Shown here piece by piece: positions 50,850 through 62,095 of a stretch of 64,000 nt of DNA. Source of the DNA: Sphaerulina vaccinii (Eukaryota; Ascomycota; Dothideomycetes; Mycosphaerellales; Mycosphaerellaceae); the NCBI GenBank assembly GCA_022570795.1, contig JAKUDP010000006.1, positions 930,001-994,000 of the forward strand, written 5' to 3'. Positions within the stretch are counted from its first letter, which is position 1, and every line of letters starts with the position of its first letter. Position numbers and translations under genes: made by a program. The notes under the pieces were generated by a model. It had not been told where the DNA came from. It worked only from the letters and a program-made list of their open reading frames with translations, and made no database searches.

Positions 50850-51951
50850 TCAGTTCTGAGGTTTGGGCACAAACATGTCGTAGAACCTTGAGGGCCCTGA
50901 GTGACCCAACAGCTCTAGAAAAACTCGCTCCCACGACTTTGTGCTTAGCACAGCCTTCATGACTGAACTGATGTAATCAGGCTGGTCGTTGAGCTTCTGC
51001 CATGTACCATCGTCTCGCATAATCTCAGGCAGGACAGCTGCGGTCCTCTCGTGGATGCGCTTCATGATATCCGGATCGATTGCTGCCAGAGCCTCATGGC
51101 TGTGCATGTACACGCCAAGAGCAATCATTTGCCGATGATTCAATCCATACAGTTGACACCAAAAGTCTGCATCACGATCATACTCGATACGACGAAGGAC
51201 CTCGTCTTTGATGACAGCTCGCAGTGAAGGTTTCGTTATTCGGGCATCGGGTTGTGCACGAATGTCATACTGAGAAGTGTCAGCGGTGTTTGCAAATGCT
51301 CGCCCTTGCTGAGTGGAACTTTACCTTATCTGCGGCAATGTGCAGCTCGATCATTTGATGTACGTCGAGTCGGGGCCTTGTAGAGACCATTACCGACTTG
51401 TGGGAGGGACAGTAGATGCATCGTAGCATGACATCTACTATCTCTGCACTTTCTGGCAGGTGGATGACTCCAGTGTGTGCTTCCTGAAAGTTGCCATTGC
51501 AAGCGCCTCGGAAGGAGGACGCGGCGGACAGTACACGTTTGTGTACAAGGAACTTCTCCGTCGCTGTCAAGACGACAAGGTCCCAGTGCTCTTGAAGTCC
51601 ATATTTGTGGTATGTGGGCAATGGCTTGCAGTCCGTGAGTTCTTCCAATTGAGCTTGGGACACTTGCGGCTCTTCAGATTGTACTAGGTCTTGTAGAGCA
51701 GACTTGCCCGATGTAAGACTTCCAAAGACATGATTTCTCCACAAAACACGCAGAGGATCATCATATTTCACCAAGTTGAAGGTCTGCGGTGTGTGTGCCT
51801 CAGACTCTTGGATATCCTCAATAGAATCGTGAAGGACAGCAGGCGCGGCCTGCTCAAGCTCCTCCTGGTATGGCTCGTGAGATGGAGCAGCATGCTCATC
51901 TGTCGTCTTCTTTCTCTTCTTCCAGAACTTTATCCTGTTCCAGAACTTCAT
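50850..51951 (-). CDS. BTB/POZ domain protein
   Basis: Two exons, 51951-51325 and 51269-50850, 348 residues; intron of 55 bp with donor GTAAAG and acceptor TCAG, joining HIAADK to YDIRAQ. N-terminus is very basic (KFWNRIKFWKKRKK). The BTB core is about residues 118-205: WDLVVLTATEKFLVHKRVLSAASSFRGAC, then a strand with IHLPESAEIVDVMLRCIY, then the helical LHIAADKY end. The C-terminal half is helical and unrecognised (MHSHEALAAIDPDIMKRIHE). Fungal proteins of this type are numerous and mostly of unknown role; some act as Cul3 adaptors. Convergent with the orphan gene on its left. Confidence 0.8.
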
Positions 51952-52221
51952 TTTGGAGTATCGATGTCTCGGATGATATGAGAAGTTCCGAAGTTGTGGT
52001 ACGAGAATGTTTTACAAACTTCTCGTTTCCTCAACAAGTACCCACTTTTCTCGCCTAAATAACCCCTGTCGCGCGACTGGAAGTGAAGTGAGCATGAGCC
52101 GGAGACAGAAAGACATGAAACTGACTAAGACAACACGAGGACACCTGTATGGTCATCATCGCCCGTCTTCCTCAACCTGCAAACAGTACCCTCTCAAATA
52201 CTCATAATCCTCCATCTCCTT

Positions 52222-53203
52222 CTAAACAAGCCTTGCCATCTTCCCAGCCACCTCATCTCCAAACTCCTGCTGCCAACCTCTAACCTTCACTGCTGATGAA
52301 CCCACATTTTCCTCCTCCTCCTCAGAACTACGACAAGAACTCCTCTTCATCACCCCCCTACTCCTCAAAATCGAATCAAGGAACGTCCTAGTAGCCGCAT
52401 CTTTCGGCCAATGTTCCTCAGGCACAGAATCCCATTCGTACTGCACAGCGCCAGCTTCGAGATCTAGCTTAGAGCAAAGCGTTTCGATCAGTCCTTCCGG
52501 ATCACGTAGAAGATCTACTGCATCAATGACAATCACTTTCTGCATGCCTTGTTGCAATTTGTAGGCGTCAAAGACTAAACGCAACCAGTGTAGTGATGCC
52601 AGTGCTCTGAAACTTTCGTCGTCGATGGCGAGTTTCCAGACGGTTCGTTGGACGCGAAAGAACGAAGGTATGATCTCGGATAGGTGGCGGATTAGAATAA
52701 TGGGTTTCATTAGCGTGTTGTCGAACAAGAAGGTGTCTGGGAGGACAGTCGGGTTTCTAGCGTCATGCGCGCTGAGAGCGTTCTTGTTGTTGTTCTTGTT
52801 GTTGATGTAGTCGACGATAATGTGTGGTTTCATTACACTGTATGTGTGGTCTTTTATCCAGGGTATTTTGCCCTTCAGAACTGTTAGCAGTACTCGATGA
52901 TGCTCGGCATACATGTAAACTGACTTGATCACGTATCGCTGCTTCCCGCTTCATCAGCTCCTCCACAGCTGAAGCGAAAGTTCCGATTGCACGAGGATAT
53001 TCCCGAACGAGAGTCTCAAGCGCTTCGACAGCAACCTGGCTGTTCTTCAAGTATTGTGCCGCCTTCTCTGGGCCGTAAAATGAGGGATCCCCAAGTTCGT
53101 GAGGTATGTTGGCCACCTGAGGATGCGAGCACATTAGCTTGTTGAAGAGTTGGGAGCATGTTCGCGGGCTGTCGAAGACGTAGATGGTTTGCGAAGAGGA
53201 CAT
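52222..53203 (-). CDS. Sulfotransferase-like P-loop protein
   Basis: Two exons, 53203-52925 and 52872-52222, 309 residues. The 52-bp intron has donor GTCAGT and branch GCTAAC; the AG two bases after the branch is skipped and the next AG (TGAAG) is used, which keeps the frame (IRDQ joined to GKIPWIKDHTY). The N-terminus IYVFDSPRTCSQLFNKLM resembles the PAPS 5'-phosphosulfate loop (PRTxS), and PIILIRHLSEIIPSFFR resembles the 3'-phosphate site. An Asn/Lys run (NNKNNNKN) interrupts the fold near residue 120. Fungal genes of this type are common and poorly characterised; catalytic activity is uncertain. It is convergent with nothing close; the next gene to the right lies on the same strand. Confidence 0.7.
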
Positions 53204-53672
53204 TGTGCTTGTTAAGCAGATGGTGAGATCAGCGCTTATGAGTATCTCTGAGTATTGGATTGTAGAGAAGGTGGTGGTCGGGAGAGTGTGTATGCCAGGT
53301 GTTGGGCTGTTGACTCCTGCGGCCGCAGAATTGGCTGGAGCGGCCGCAGTATATCAGTGCGGGATGCAGGAACATGAACACGAGCCTGTCGCAAGCTTCC
53401 TCCCGAGGCGGATGTGAGGTAAGGTTGAGATGATGATTCCAGTCAAAGGCTTTCAGCTGATCCGATGTGACGACTTGTTGTTGTTCGTTTTGAGCTAATA
53501 CGTATGGTTGTCGATCGTTCCACCGGGTTGCCGAAATTGAAGCAATGAGCTGTGAGCTTGTCAGTAAGCGCTAACGTTGCGTTGTAAGACGCCTGAGAAA
53601 GTGTGTATACATGCGTGTAGACTCTACTCAGGTCCCCGGCATGTTGCTGATAACCGTATAATCGCAAGTCGG
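53204..53672. other. Region upstream of the sulfotransferase-like gene
   Basis: 470 bp between two minus-strand genes. It contains the 3' flank of the metallophosphatase gene and the promoter of the sulfotransferase-like gene, including a GC-rich dyad (next entry). Confidence 0.45.
53317..53349. promoter_or_regulatory. GC-rich palindrome pair, possible regulator site
   Basis: CTGCGGCCGCAG (53317-53328) is a perfect 12-bp palindrome, and GCGGCCGCAG recurs at 53340-53349. They lie 114-146 bp upstream of the sulfotransferase-like ATG. CGG-type dyads are what Zn2Cys6 proteins bind, so a regulatory site is plausible, but nothing more supports it. Confidence 0.35.
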
Positions 53673-55096
53673 TCAGCTCGTCCTCGTATCCTTGGTAACA
53701 GGATACTCGTCCCTTCCATAAGTCGCATTCAACGACACAGCACCAACAACATTCCCACTTTCGAGCCTGATCCAAGTGTCCACAACTCCATCTTCGAGAT
53801 CCTCCTCCCGAAGAAGCACTTGTCTGGCGCCTCTTTCCCAAGTTCCATAACCTCCATATCCAGAATGTTGGTTGAAGCAGAGATCGATCCCATTACCAGC
53901 AATGTTCATACCCGCAACCTGATGATCCCATTTATAGCACCAAGTATCTCCATGATCGTGTCCGCTGAAGAGTGCCATCATGCCAGGAGTATTGACGAGA
54001 GCGGACATGAAAGGTTCGTCTTGCCCGCCATAGTTACAGCCTGCGGTGGAATCGGAGCACCAGCCTTGAGCTTGTGGGCTAAGGGGGGAATCGTCATTGA
54101 TACCTGGTTGGCGGTGCGGGTCGACGCCTTCATGATATTGTAAAGCGGTTGAGGCATATGTTGGGATGTGGACGAATCCTAGCGAGGGAATCGTTCGGTG
54201 TCCGTACCTTTGTACGAGGGCTTTGTTCGTGGCGATGAACCAGTCTACGACAGTTTGATCCACCCAGTTCGGCTGACCAACTCGTGAGTTGGGAGTGCCT
54301 TCTTGGAAGTAGTAGCCGCCGCGGCTGTCGAAGAACCAAAGGATTAGGCAGGGTGTGTTACCGCCGCTGGAGGGGAATACTTCGAGATAGTAGTTTGATA
54401 CGCCTGCGTTTCTGCCCGAGACCATCTGGTTTGTGAGAGATTGACGATAGCGACGTTCGCGAGCTAGGATGTCTTCTCGAGCGATGTTGAAATCAGAGTC
54501 GTGGTTGCCATATGTCGAAGCAAAAGGGAGATCTCTTTTCACGATCGGAGCTACGATTTGGTCGACGTAGGAGGAGCTGTTGGAGCGGTATGTGTTCTCG
54601 CCCGTGATTAGATCACCTAAGTGCACCTCATCAGCTCAAGACATGGCTCAGATGGGGGACTGAAGTACTTGCCGTTGAGTACAACCAGATTCTGTGACTC
54701 AGCATTGAGAATGTCGTTCATGATCCGGACGGTGTTGAGGTCATTCTGTGGGCCCCATGACTCCCAGGCATCTGGAGGTCTATTAGCATGCGTTCGTTAC
54801 TTGCCCGCCCTGTGGAGTGTCATACTCTCTCCGAAATGTAAGTCGGCAAAGACAGAGATATGAAACGTCCCATCTTTCGTAAATCGCAGAGGTGCTGAAG
54901 AATGTAAGCTGCCATCACGTGGCAAGACCGTTGCCCACGCAAAGACGAGCAAAAGACTGAGTGCAGCAGAGATCCCAATCATCTTGATCAAGCGGTGTTG
55001 TTGATGCCCTCGTTGGCTTTGGCTCGGGGAGCCCTCTGCAGCCTCTTCATCGTGGAGGACATGATATACGTGTCCTTCGTGCTTGTGGGTCGCCAT
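53673..55096 (-). CDS. Membrane-anchored Dcr2-like metallophosphoesterase
   Basis: Three exons: 55096-54826, 54771-54673 and 54616-53673, 437 residues. Intron 1 (54 bp) has donor GTATGA and branch GCTAAT. Intron 2 (56 bp) starts GCAAGT, a GC-AG intron; a GT donor does not fit the frame. A transmembrane helix lies near residues 39-60, after a His-rich cytosolic N-terminus. Metal-binding motifs run in order: SVFADLHFGE (DxH), VVLNGDL (GD), YGNHDSD (GNHD), FVHIPTY and SGHDHGD (GHxH). This is the calcineurin-like / purple acid phosphatase fold of the fungal Dcr2 family; yeast Dcr2 dephosphorylates Sic1 and Ire1. The substrate here is unknown. Confidence 0.88.
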
Positions 55097-55521
55097 GTCT
55101 AAGTTTTCTAATTAAGCAATTCTGGCGGGACCAATGTTATACTTGCGATGGCTTATTCGGTCGAGCTCGTAGGTGAATCTCTGTCGGCACTCCGGTCTGG
55201 ATATGGAACCCGCTCAACAAGTAGTCAACTCGGCGCTCGCGTCCACTATTGCTACCCACGTGTGGGTTCCATCCATCAGCTTCGTGAACACGCTCATCAC
55301 ATGTCGATCATAATGGCATCCAGAGTGGCAGGCGAGATAATCGCGTTCACGTTATGTCGCGTTGTGATGGAAGCTGATGTTGATGTTGGTGTTCAGGATT
55401 CGGAGAGACGCGGAGAGCTCTGCTGATCTTTCTTCCTTTTGCGACGTCACTGCGCCAAGCGGTTGACTTCAGCTCTGACTGGGTTCTATGTAAGCAGATA
55501 CAACGATACAAGATATATGTA
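55097..55521. promoter_or_regulatory. Bidirectional upstream region, phosphatase/NMO copy 2
   Basis: 425 bp between divergent starts. No distinct element. A duplicated CCACGTGTGGG-like E-box palindrome is near 55257-55266 (CACGTGTGGG), which could be a bHLH site; weak. Confidence 0.4.
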
Positions 55522-56604
55522 ATGTCAGTGCAAAAGTCCTTACCATGGACGAAGAGTCCGTTGGTAATCAATGCGCCAGTAAGTCATTCATCATAACACT
55601 CTGATACAGCAAATACTTATGCTTTCCAGATGGGCGGCTTCGCCACATCAACGCTCGCAATAGCAGTCAGCAGAGCAGGTGGACTCGGACAAATAGGCTC
55701 TGATGCCTCAATGAAAGATCTGGATGTCGAACTAGGCAAAGTCGAAAAGGCTCTTGATCGTACTGCAGAAGGTCTTCTACCTATAGGCGTAGGCCTACTA
55801 TCATTCGTCACGAAACGCGAAGCTGCGGTACGCGTGATCGAGAAGTACAAGCCGGCTGTGGTGTGGCTATTCGCTGCTCATGAGCTGAGCGACTATGCTC
55901 AGTGGGCAAGCGATATTCGCAAGGTGTCGCCGAAGTCGCAGATCTGGGTCCAGATCGGAAGTGTCGCTGGAGCGCTCGAAATAGCAAAGGAGACGAAACC
56001 TGATGTCTTGTGCATTCAAGGTATCGATGCTGGAGGCCACGGATGGGAGAAGGGCGCCGGGATCATCTCTTTGCTTCCGGAGGTGAGTGACGCATTCGCA
56101 GCAGCCGGGTTCGACATCCCTCTTGTTGCAGCTGGAGGCATTGCAGATGGAAGAGCTGCAGCAGCCGCTTTCACGCTTGGTGCGCAAGGTGTTGTGCTTG
56201 GGACGAGGTTTATCGCAGCCACAGAAACGAAGGTGAATCCACAATATCGGGCCGCGATCCTAGAAGCACAAGATGGCGGACAGTCGACAGTCCGAGATAA
56301 AGTGTTTGATAACCTTCGTGGTAAGAACATTTGGCCTGGCAAGTTCGACGGACGCAGTCTCCGTACCGCGAGTTTCCAGGATCACAGCGAGGGAGTTTCG
56401 ATTGAGGAGATTCGAAGCCGCCATGCAGATGCAATCAAGGAGGAAAATGCTGGATATGCTCCGGGACTTGGTCAAGGCAGGGCTGCAACGTGGGCTGGTA
56501 CAGGTGTCGGCCTCGTACACTCTGAGCAGTCTGCAGAAGCGATCGTAGACGAAATTCGTGCTGGAATAATGGCGGCTCTGGAAGCTGTCAAATCGAGACT
56601 GTGA
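55522..56604 (+). CDS. Nitronate monooxygenase, copy 2
   Basis: Two exons, 55522-55578 and 55630-56604, 343 residues. Intron of 51 bp with donor GTAAGT, branch CTGAT and acceptor CCAG; the join gives SPLVINAPMGGFATSTLAIAVSRAGGLGQIG, the family's FMN-binding start. The first ATG of exon 2 (55630) would drop the first strand, so I include exon 1. QGIDAGGHGWEKGAGI with the likely catalytic His, AAGGIADGRAAAAAF and GTRFIAATE follow. It is FMN-dependent and oxidises nitronates. The paralogue is at 45541-46611, 10 kb away and on the other strand. Divergent from the metallophosphatase gene. Confidence 0.92.
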
Positions 56605-56718
56605 AGTTGCGCAGGCCGTGGTCTCGAACATTGCGCAGTCGTGATGGAGCGGAAAGCGGCATGAGAGTCGGAAGCACGTATCTTGCGTTTGACAAATGTG
56701 ACATTGCTCTTCCCTCAC

Positions 56719-58207
56719 TCATATCCTGTTGACCCTCCTTCCCCTACCTGGCCTCCTGCCCCTCTCTTCCTCAACATCCTCAACTTCGTCCTTCCCTTTC
56801 TCCAGCTTTCCCTCAGCAGTCAATTCCCAAGCTGACAGATTCCAATCACTAACATCATACCAATCCTCTCCATCAGACATATCCGTCACAGTATTGCCCT
56901 TACTGTCAGTCACGACATGCCCCTCAGCCTTACAAGACCTATAAACGAAACTTCTCAAACGATCCGCTCTTTCTAATCCAGCGTGTATATCATCCATTGT
57001 TCGTACAATCTGCTCTTGCTTTTGTACGTATAGCAGGAGAAGTTTCCGTGTATCTTCTGCTTCTGAAGGCGGCAGACCGAGATCGCGGTCTATCAAGGAA
57101 GAAACTGGAGCGGAGTACCAGGGATGAGGACCTGGTATGGAGGCGGAATCGCTGGGTGTGGGTGAGGGTGTGCGTTCTTCGGGTGAGCGTGCTCGGGCGC
57201 GGGTTGTCATTGCGTGTCGTTCAGTTCCGTTAGACTGAGAAGCTGTCTCTGAGATTGCTTCGCCTTCTGCGATGGAGGCGACTGTAGGGTTGGGTAGGCT
57301 TTCGTTCGGCTGCTCTGCATGTGTGTCGCCGTTCGTGGCCGGGTGTTCTTGCGTTTCTTCTTTGTGCACACCATTGCTCTGAACATCTTCTGTTGGTATT
57401 GCAGCAGCCGTGTCATGCGCTTCTACACCTTCCATGGCTTCGTGTTCAGAAGCTGTTACGCCATTCTCTTGGAGATCAGGCTTGATAGGCTCCAGTTGGT
57501 CTAGACTATGATCGGCGAGGTCCAGCTCGTTGGGTGGTGGTTCCAATCCAAGCATGGGCTGATCTGTCAGAACGCTGGGTACCGCGCTCAAGTTCTCTCC
57601 AATGCTCCCCTCTCCATGAAACAGCAGCGTATCGTCACTGTCCGCCTCAAATGTATGCGAAGGCACCCAGTCCGCGTCGCCTCGAAAGCGCTGTAGCAGT
57701 CTTTTCGCCTTCCACAGTCTAGCGCGTTCTCTTCTTAGCATTTCGCAAGCTTCATTGGCCATTTGTGTCAGTCCTGTGCTTTTGTATGGTATGCTCATTG
57801 TGGGGTGTTCTGCTAGCTCGGCGGCAGATTGTATAGGTCGCAGCAATTCTTCGAGATGAATGTCTTCGTAGGGATTGTCATATTCGCGCTCGTGGTCCTC
57901 ATCGTCCAAATCTCCATCTTCGTCGACATCGCCGTCCTCGTCAATCCAGCGTGGGTTGGTCGAAATAACGTGTCGGTCGTAGCCAGCGTGCTTGATTCTC
58001 TACTATACCATCAGCGACGCGTCCAGCGTTCTTCTCTCACTTGTCATCGCTCACCTTTCTATATGCCGGCAATCCTCCAGTATGGTCAAGACGTGTTTCA
58101 ACTCGTCGTCGAGGTTTATCGCCGCTGTCGCTGGGTCGCCTCTTTAGAGCCAACTTCATACCCCGAATAGTGTCGGCGACATATTGCTGCTGCGCTGCTG
58201 CCGCCAT
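56719..58207 (-). CDS. RXT2: Rxt2, subunit of the Rpd3L histone deacetylase complex
   Basis: Two exons, 58207-58055 and 57999-56719, 477 residues. The intron of 55 bp has donor GTGAGC and acceptor AG at 58001-58000. The join gives GGLPAYRKRIKHAGYDRHVISTNPRWIDEDGDVDE, the conserved Rxt2 N-terminal segment; ATG-only reading of the long frame (57909) would miss it. Residues 1-51 are basic (LKRRPSDSGDKPRRR). The middle is disordered. Near residues 360-410 comes a helical stretch (RKLLLLYVQKQEQIVRTMDDIHAGLERADRLRSFVYR) and the C-terminus is RG-rich. Nuclear; Rpd3L represses transcription by deacetylation. Divergent from SRP40 across 219 bp. The family call rests mainly on the N-terminal segment. 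Confidence 0.82.
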
Positions 58208-58426
58208 GGTGAAAAGTACAGAACAATGTTATTGTATGCCTGCCTGCCGTTTGTTGTTGGTAGAGAAACAGCTCCGACCAAATGCTGGAGCATCGTCACG
58301 CTGCTTTGGACCCTTGTTCCGATCTCGGGAACTGCCTTTTTGGTGGAGACAAAATTTCTCGAAGGGAAGCAAGCTCCCAACGACAATTCAGAACATTTCT
58401 TCACATATACCACGACATGCTCAAAA
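58208..58426. promoter_or_regulatory. Bidirectional upstream region, RXT2/SRP40
   Basis: 219 bp between divergent ATGs of two nuclear proteins. The SRP40 frame is open through it back to 58184 without looking like coding sequence. No clear element. Confidence 0.5.
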
Positions 58427-59649
58427 ATGGCAGACGAAACGATACCGGCCGAGCTCTGGCCTCACGATGGACCAGCGCCGAAAGTCGAGCAGGTTCTAAG
58501 CCAAGTTGCAGGTCTGTTGAAAGATCTTGGATACACGAAAACGAGTAGCGCGCTGGAAAAGGAAGCATTGAAAAAGACGAGCTTGACGAAATTGGACCCG
58601 GCCAGTGGCCTTCTCGCTCTCTACAGCTCTCCAATTGCGGTGACCACCACGAGCGACGACAGCGATGCAGACAGCGAATCCAGTGACAGCGAGAGTGACG
58701 ACAGCGACGACGAGTCGGAGAAGGATGAGGTAAAAGCTGCTCTCGTGGATGTGGAGGCAGAAGAGACATCAGACGACAGCAGTGATGAGGAGTCGAGCGA
58801 TTACGAGCCTGCAGCAGTCAAGCCAGTGGAGAAGAGCACGAAACGGAAACGAGCTGCAACTCCCTCCTCGTCTGGAAGCAGCAGCGACGATGACTCGAGC
58901 TCTTCGGACGAAAGCGATGCTCGTCCAGCTAAGAAGACCAAGGTTGCCGAAACGAAAGCTGGAGCCAGCGACTCGGACTCTTCCTCGAGCGACAGCAGCA
59001 GTGACGATAGCAGCTCGAGTGGCAGCGACAGCTCAGAATCTGCAGCAGACGACAGCAGCTCAAGCGATTCTTCCTCGTCAAGCGACGATTCTTCCAGCAG
59101 CGAAAGCGAGTCAGAGGAGGAACCAGCGCCACCGCCAGTGAAGGTCAAGAAGGAGAAGAAAAAAAAGAAAGCTAAGACAGCTAAAACACCTATTGGTGCC
59201 ATGATTCACGCGGCCGAACCCAAGGAGACCGGATCACAATCTTCCGCAACACTACAAGGCGAGTCACCAGAAGTTGAGGAAGCAGCAGACGTAGAGATGG
59301 GCGGTATCCACCCAGATCGCCTGAAACAGAGCCAGTTCGCCCCAACCACAAGAAAGGAAGTCGCGGCCAACGGTAAGAAGGCTGTAGTGCCATTCTCGAG
59401 GATTCCGGCAGACCAGAAGATCGACCCACGATTCAGCAACGAGTATGTCTCATACGACTACGCAGACAAGGCGTACCAAGATCTGGTCGTGACCAAGGGC
59501 AAGGGCTTTACAAAAGAGAAGAACAAGAAGAAGAGAGGTGAGTCGTACTCAGTACGGTGACAGGCGAGGGCCTTTGCTAACGTGTCATAGGATCGTACCG
59601 CGGAGGTGCAATCGATCTGGCACCAAAGGGTATCAAGTTTGACGATTAG
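58427..59649 (+). CDS. SRP40: Srp40/Nopp140-like nucleolar protein
   Basis: Two exons, 58427-59537 and 59591-59649, 389 residues; intron of 53 bp with donor GTGAGT and branch GCTAAC. The start at 58427 (MADETIPAELW) is chosen over the longer open frame because it begins next to a LisH-like helix (LLKDLGYTKTSSALEKEA). The middle is almost pure Ser/Asp/Glu with short Lys-rich links, a CK2-type phosphorylation target. The end is the Srp40 C-terminal domain: PFSRIPADQKIDPRF, DLVVTKGKGFTKEKNKKKRG and, from exon 2, SYRGGAIDLAPKGIKFDD. Nucleolar chaperone linked to snoRNP and ribosome assembly. Divergent from RXT2. Confidence 0.92.
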
Positions 59650-60064
59650 CGAGTTCTTTCCTTTGGATACTTCAGCACTGCTACTGGATATACTTACATT
59701 CGTGGCCTGCACGCTTTCGCGTCAGGTTGTAATGATACTGTTTACAACGCACACTCTTCCCAGCACTAACGAGCAACAGTAGATCATGACGCACCACGTC
59801 GGCTATAGCATAAGGTAACTCCTTGGTCGCACAAGATACTGCAGGTTTGACTTCAGGTGTTCGTGCCAGACTGACACCCCTTGCATGTTTACATACCAAG
59901 GACGCGGCGCGAGACACGAATCACTTCCCACATGCAAGTGGCAAACGATGGCAATCAGAATTCACACTCGACACTTGTACTGTTACAATGCATACGAGAC
60001 GGTCCTGACCTTCGCAGCAGCTTCCAATTGACGAACACAGACAAGCGCCGTTGATACTGCGATC
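59650..60064. other. Region between SRP40 and GT34 genes
   Basis: 415 bp holding the SRP40 3' flank and GT34 promoter. No gene or repeat seen. Confidence 0.45.
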
Positions 60065-62095
60065 ATGACTTCTCGAAGCCCATCTCGAGAGCGGCCATAC
60101 CACGACTCTTCGACTCCAACTTCACCTTTGACACCTCTATCACCGAGCAGCACGCTACCACAATGGCTACGACCGACTTCACGAAGAGCTGTCATGCTAT
60201 CGAAAGGTAGACTGAAAGTGATTCTCATAGCTCTTGGATGTATACTCATGGGTTGGACATTGACATCTGCTCTTGGTCCACCAGAATATGATGACTTCGA
60301 TGTTGAACTTCCTAGCGACTATGAACACGCAACAGCTGAGAGTGGTGTCCTCAGCGATCCCACGGGTTTCGGAGCTCGGCCAGGTGCTCCAAAGATGCCA
60401 GTCGGCGTCATTGGCGATACATTGCCGGAAGACGACGTCAACTTTGGTCTCGAAGTGAAAGGGAAGCCATCCGTCTCTGGAGCATTATCAGAGCTGCATA
60501 ATGCCGTCAAAGATAAACTGCACTCGTGGAGTCCATATCACAAGCCGGGACGTTTACACAAAGGAGGAAGTGCGATGAATAACACTCTCGCAAGTCATCA
60601 CCTCAAGCCGAGTGGTACAGATACTGCTCTTGCTTCCAGTACTGCCCTCTACGCTCCCGGAGGCGAACACCTTCACCACGGCATGTCTAAAGAAGAACAA
60701 CTCGGCGCCAAAACCCGCATCGGAAAGTGCACAATCCTCTTCTATGGCAATCAAGCTTGGGAACGTGCTATCCGCACTCACGAACGCCACGATCGGGAAC
60801 ATGGCTACCGCTTACATATCCTTCGCCAACAAATGCTCGACGACGTCTGGTCGAAACCCGCCTACATCCTTAGCCTTCTCCTACGTGAACTTGCAAAGCC
60901 TGAACACGAACGTCTCGAGTGGCTGATGTGGGTAGACGCAGACACCGTCTTACTGAACCCCTACATTCCAATCGAAGTCTTCCTCCCACCACCCGGATCA
61001 GAATTCGACGACATCCATCTCGTCTACTCCAACGACTGGAACGGTCTCAACAACGGCGTCTTCCCAGTCCGCGTAAACCAATGGGCCGTAGAACTCTTCT
61101 CCGCAATCGTCTCATTCCGACACTATCGTCCAAAAGACCCCCTCATCTTTCGCGATCAATCTGCCATGGACACTCTCCTCCACGAACCAGCTTTCGCCCC
61201 ACATATAGTCCAAGCACCGCAACGTTGGTTCAACGCCTATCAAGGCGAACACAACGAAACATTGGCACCCTTCCAGCTCCGTCGCGGAGACTTCCTGGTC
61301 CACTTCGCCGGAGTACCGAATCGAGAAGAGCGAATGATCCACTGGCTAAACCGCGCAGAACAACACTTAGAAGACTGGGAAGTCCCACTAAAATCCACCT
61401 CCTACGGCCAAGAAGCCAAAGATTTCTGGTCCGAACAAAGTGATCTCCGTCGAGTGAAGAAAGCAGCAGCAGAAAAAATGCGAACGAAAGTTCAAGAACT
61501 TATCGCGAAAGTCGAACAACAACTTTCAGATTATGGTGAAAGACTTGGAGAAGAACATTCTACTGCTATCACCAACCAGATGGAAAGTCTCAAAGAAGTT
61601 TTGGCCAACGCTGGTGATGAAAGGTTTGATGATGTTGAACTTCTTGAGCAAGAACATGACAAACTTGCTGAACAGGCACAACCTCTCACATCAGCTATTA
61701 CGGATGCTCAGAAATTGTTGTTGAATTCTGCGCATGAAGCTATATTCGCTGGCGAGAAGGACTTACTGGACGGGTCGTATAGTTCCGATTCTGCGGCTCT
61801 CAATCCTGAATTAGCGAATATTGCGCTGAAGGTGCAAGCCCTGAAGGATCTGGTCATGGTACCGCAGGAAAGTTGGAATCGTCATGAGATTAGTGCTACG
61901 ACTAGTGCTTTGACTGAGGCTAGAGCGGAATGGAGGGCTAAGAAAGGCGCGGAGGAGACAGAGCGGAAGAAAGCTGAGGAAGAGAGAAAGAAGAAGGCGA
62001 AGGAGTTTATTGATTTGCAGGCGCAGTTGCAGGCGGAGGCGTCTGTTGGTCAAGTGGAAGCAGCGGTTGCTACGCCGGGGTTGCCGATGAGATAG
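60065..62095 (+). CDS. Glycosyltransferase family 34 (Gma12/Mnn10-type)
   Basis: Single exon, 676 residues, ATG 60065. Type II Golgi topology: Ser/Pro-rich cytosolic tail, one transmembrane helix near residues 47-65 (KVILIALGCILMGWTL), a stem, then the catalytic domain about 218-450. The motif WVDADTVLLNP holds the DxD metal site for the nucleotide-sugar, and LNNGVFPVRVNQWAVELF and DQSAMDTLLHEP are family markers. A long C-terminal extension (about 470-676) is coiled coil, ending in a Lys/Glu-rich run. Relatives add alpha-1,6-mannose (Mnn10, Mnn11) or alpha-1,2-galactose (Gma12) to N-glycans or wall mannan; which one applies is not clear. The coiled-coil tail may mediate complex assembly. Confidence 0.9.
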   Translation: MTSRSPSRERPYHDSSTPTSPLTPLSPSSTLPQWLRPTSRRAVMLSKGRLKVILIALGCILMGWTLTSALGPPEYDDFDVELPSDYEHATAESGVLSDPTGFGARPGAPKMPVGVIGDTLPEDDVNFGLEVKGKPSVSGALSELHNAVKDKLHSWSPYHKPGRLHKGGSAMNNTLASHHLKPSGTDTALASSTALYAPGGEHLHHGMSKEEQLGAKTRIGKCTILFYGNQAWERAIRTHERHDREHGYRLHILRQQMLDDVWSKPAYILSLLLRELAKPEHERLEWLMWVDADTVLLNPYIPIEVFLPPPGSEFDDIHLVYSNDWNGLNNGVFPVRVNQWAVELFSAIVSFRHYRPKDPLIFRDQSAMDTLLHEPAFAPHIVQAPQRWFNAYQGEHNETLAPFQLRRGDFLVHFAGVPNREERMIHWLNRAEQHLEDWEVPLKSTSYGQEAKDFWSEQSDLRRVKKAAAEKMRTKVQELIAKVEQQLSDYGERLGEEHSTAITNQMESLKEVLANAGDERFDDVELLEQEHDKLAEQAQPLTSAITDAQKLLLNSAHEAIFAGEKDLLDGSYSSDSAALNPELANIALKVQALKDLVMVPQESWNRHEISATTSALTEARAEWRAKKGAEETERKKAEEERKKKAKEFIDLQAQLQAEASVGQVEAAVATPGLPMR

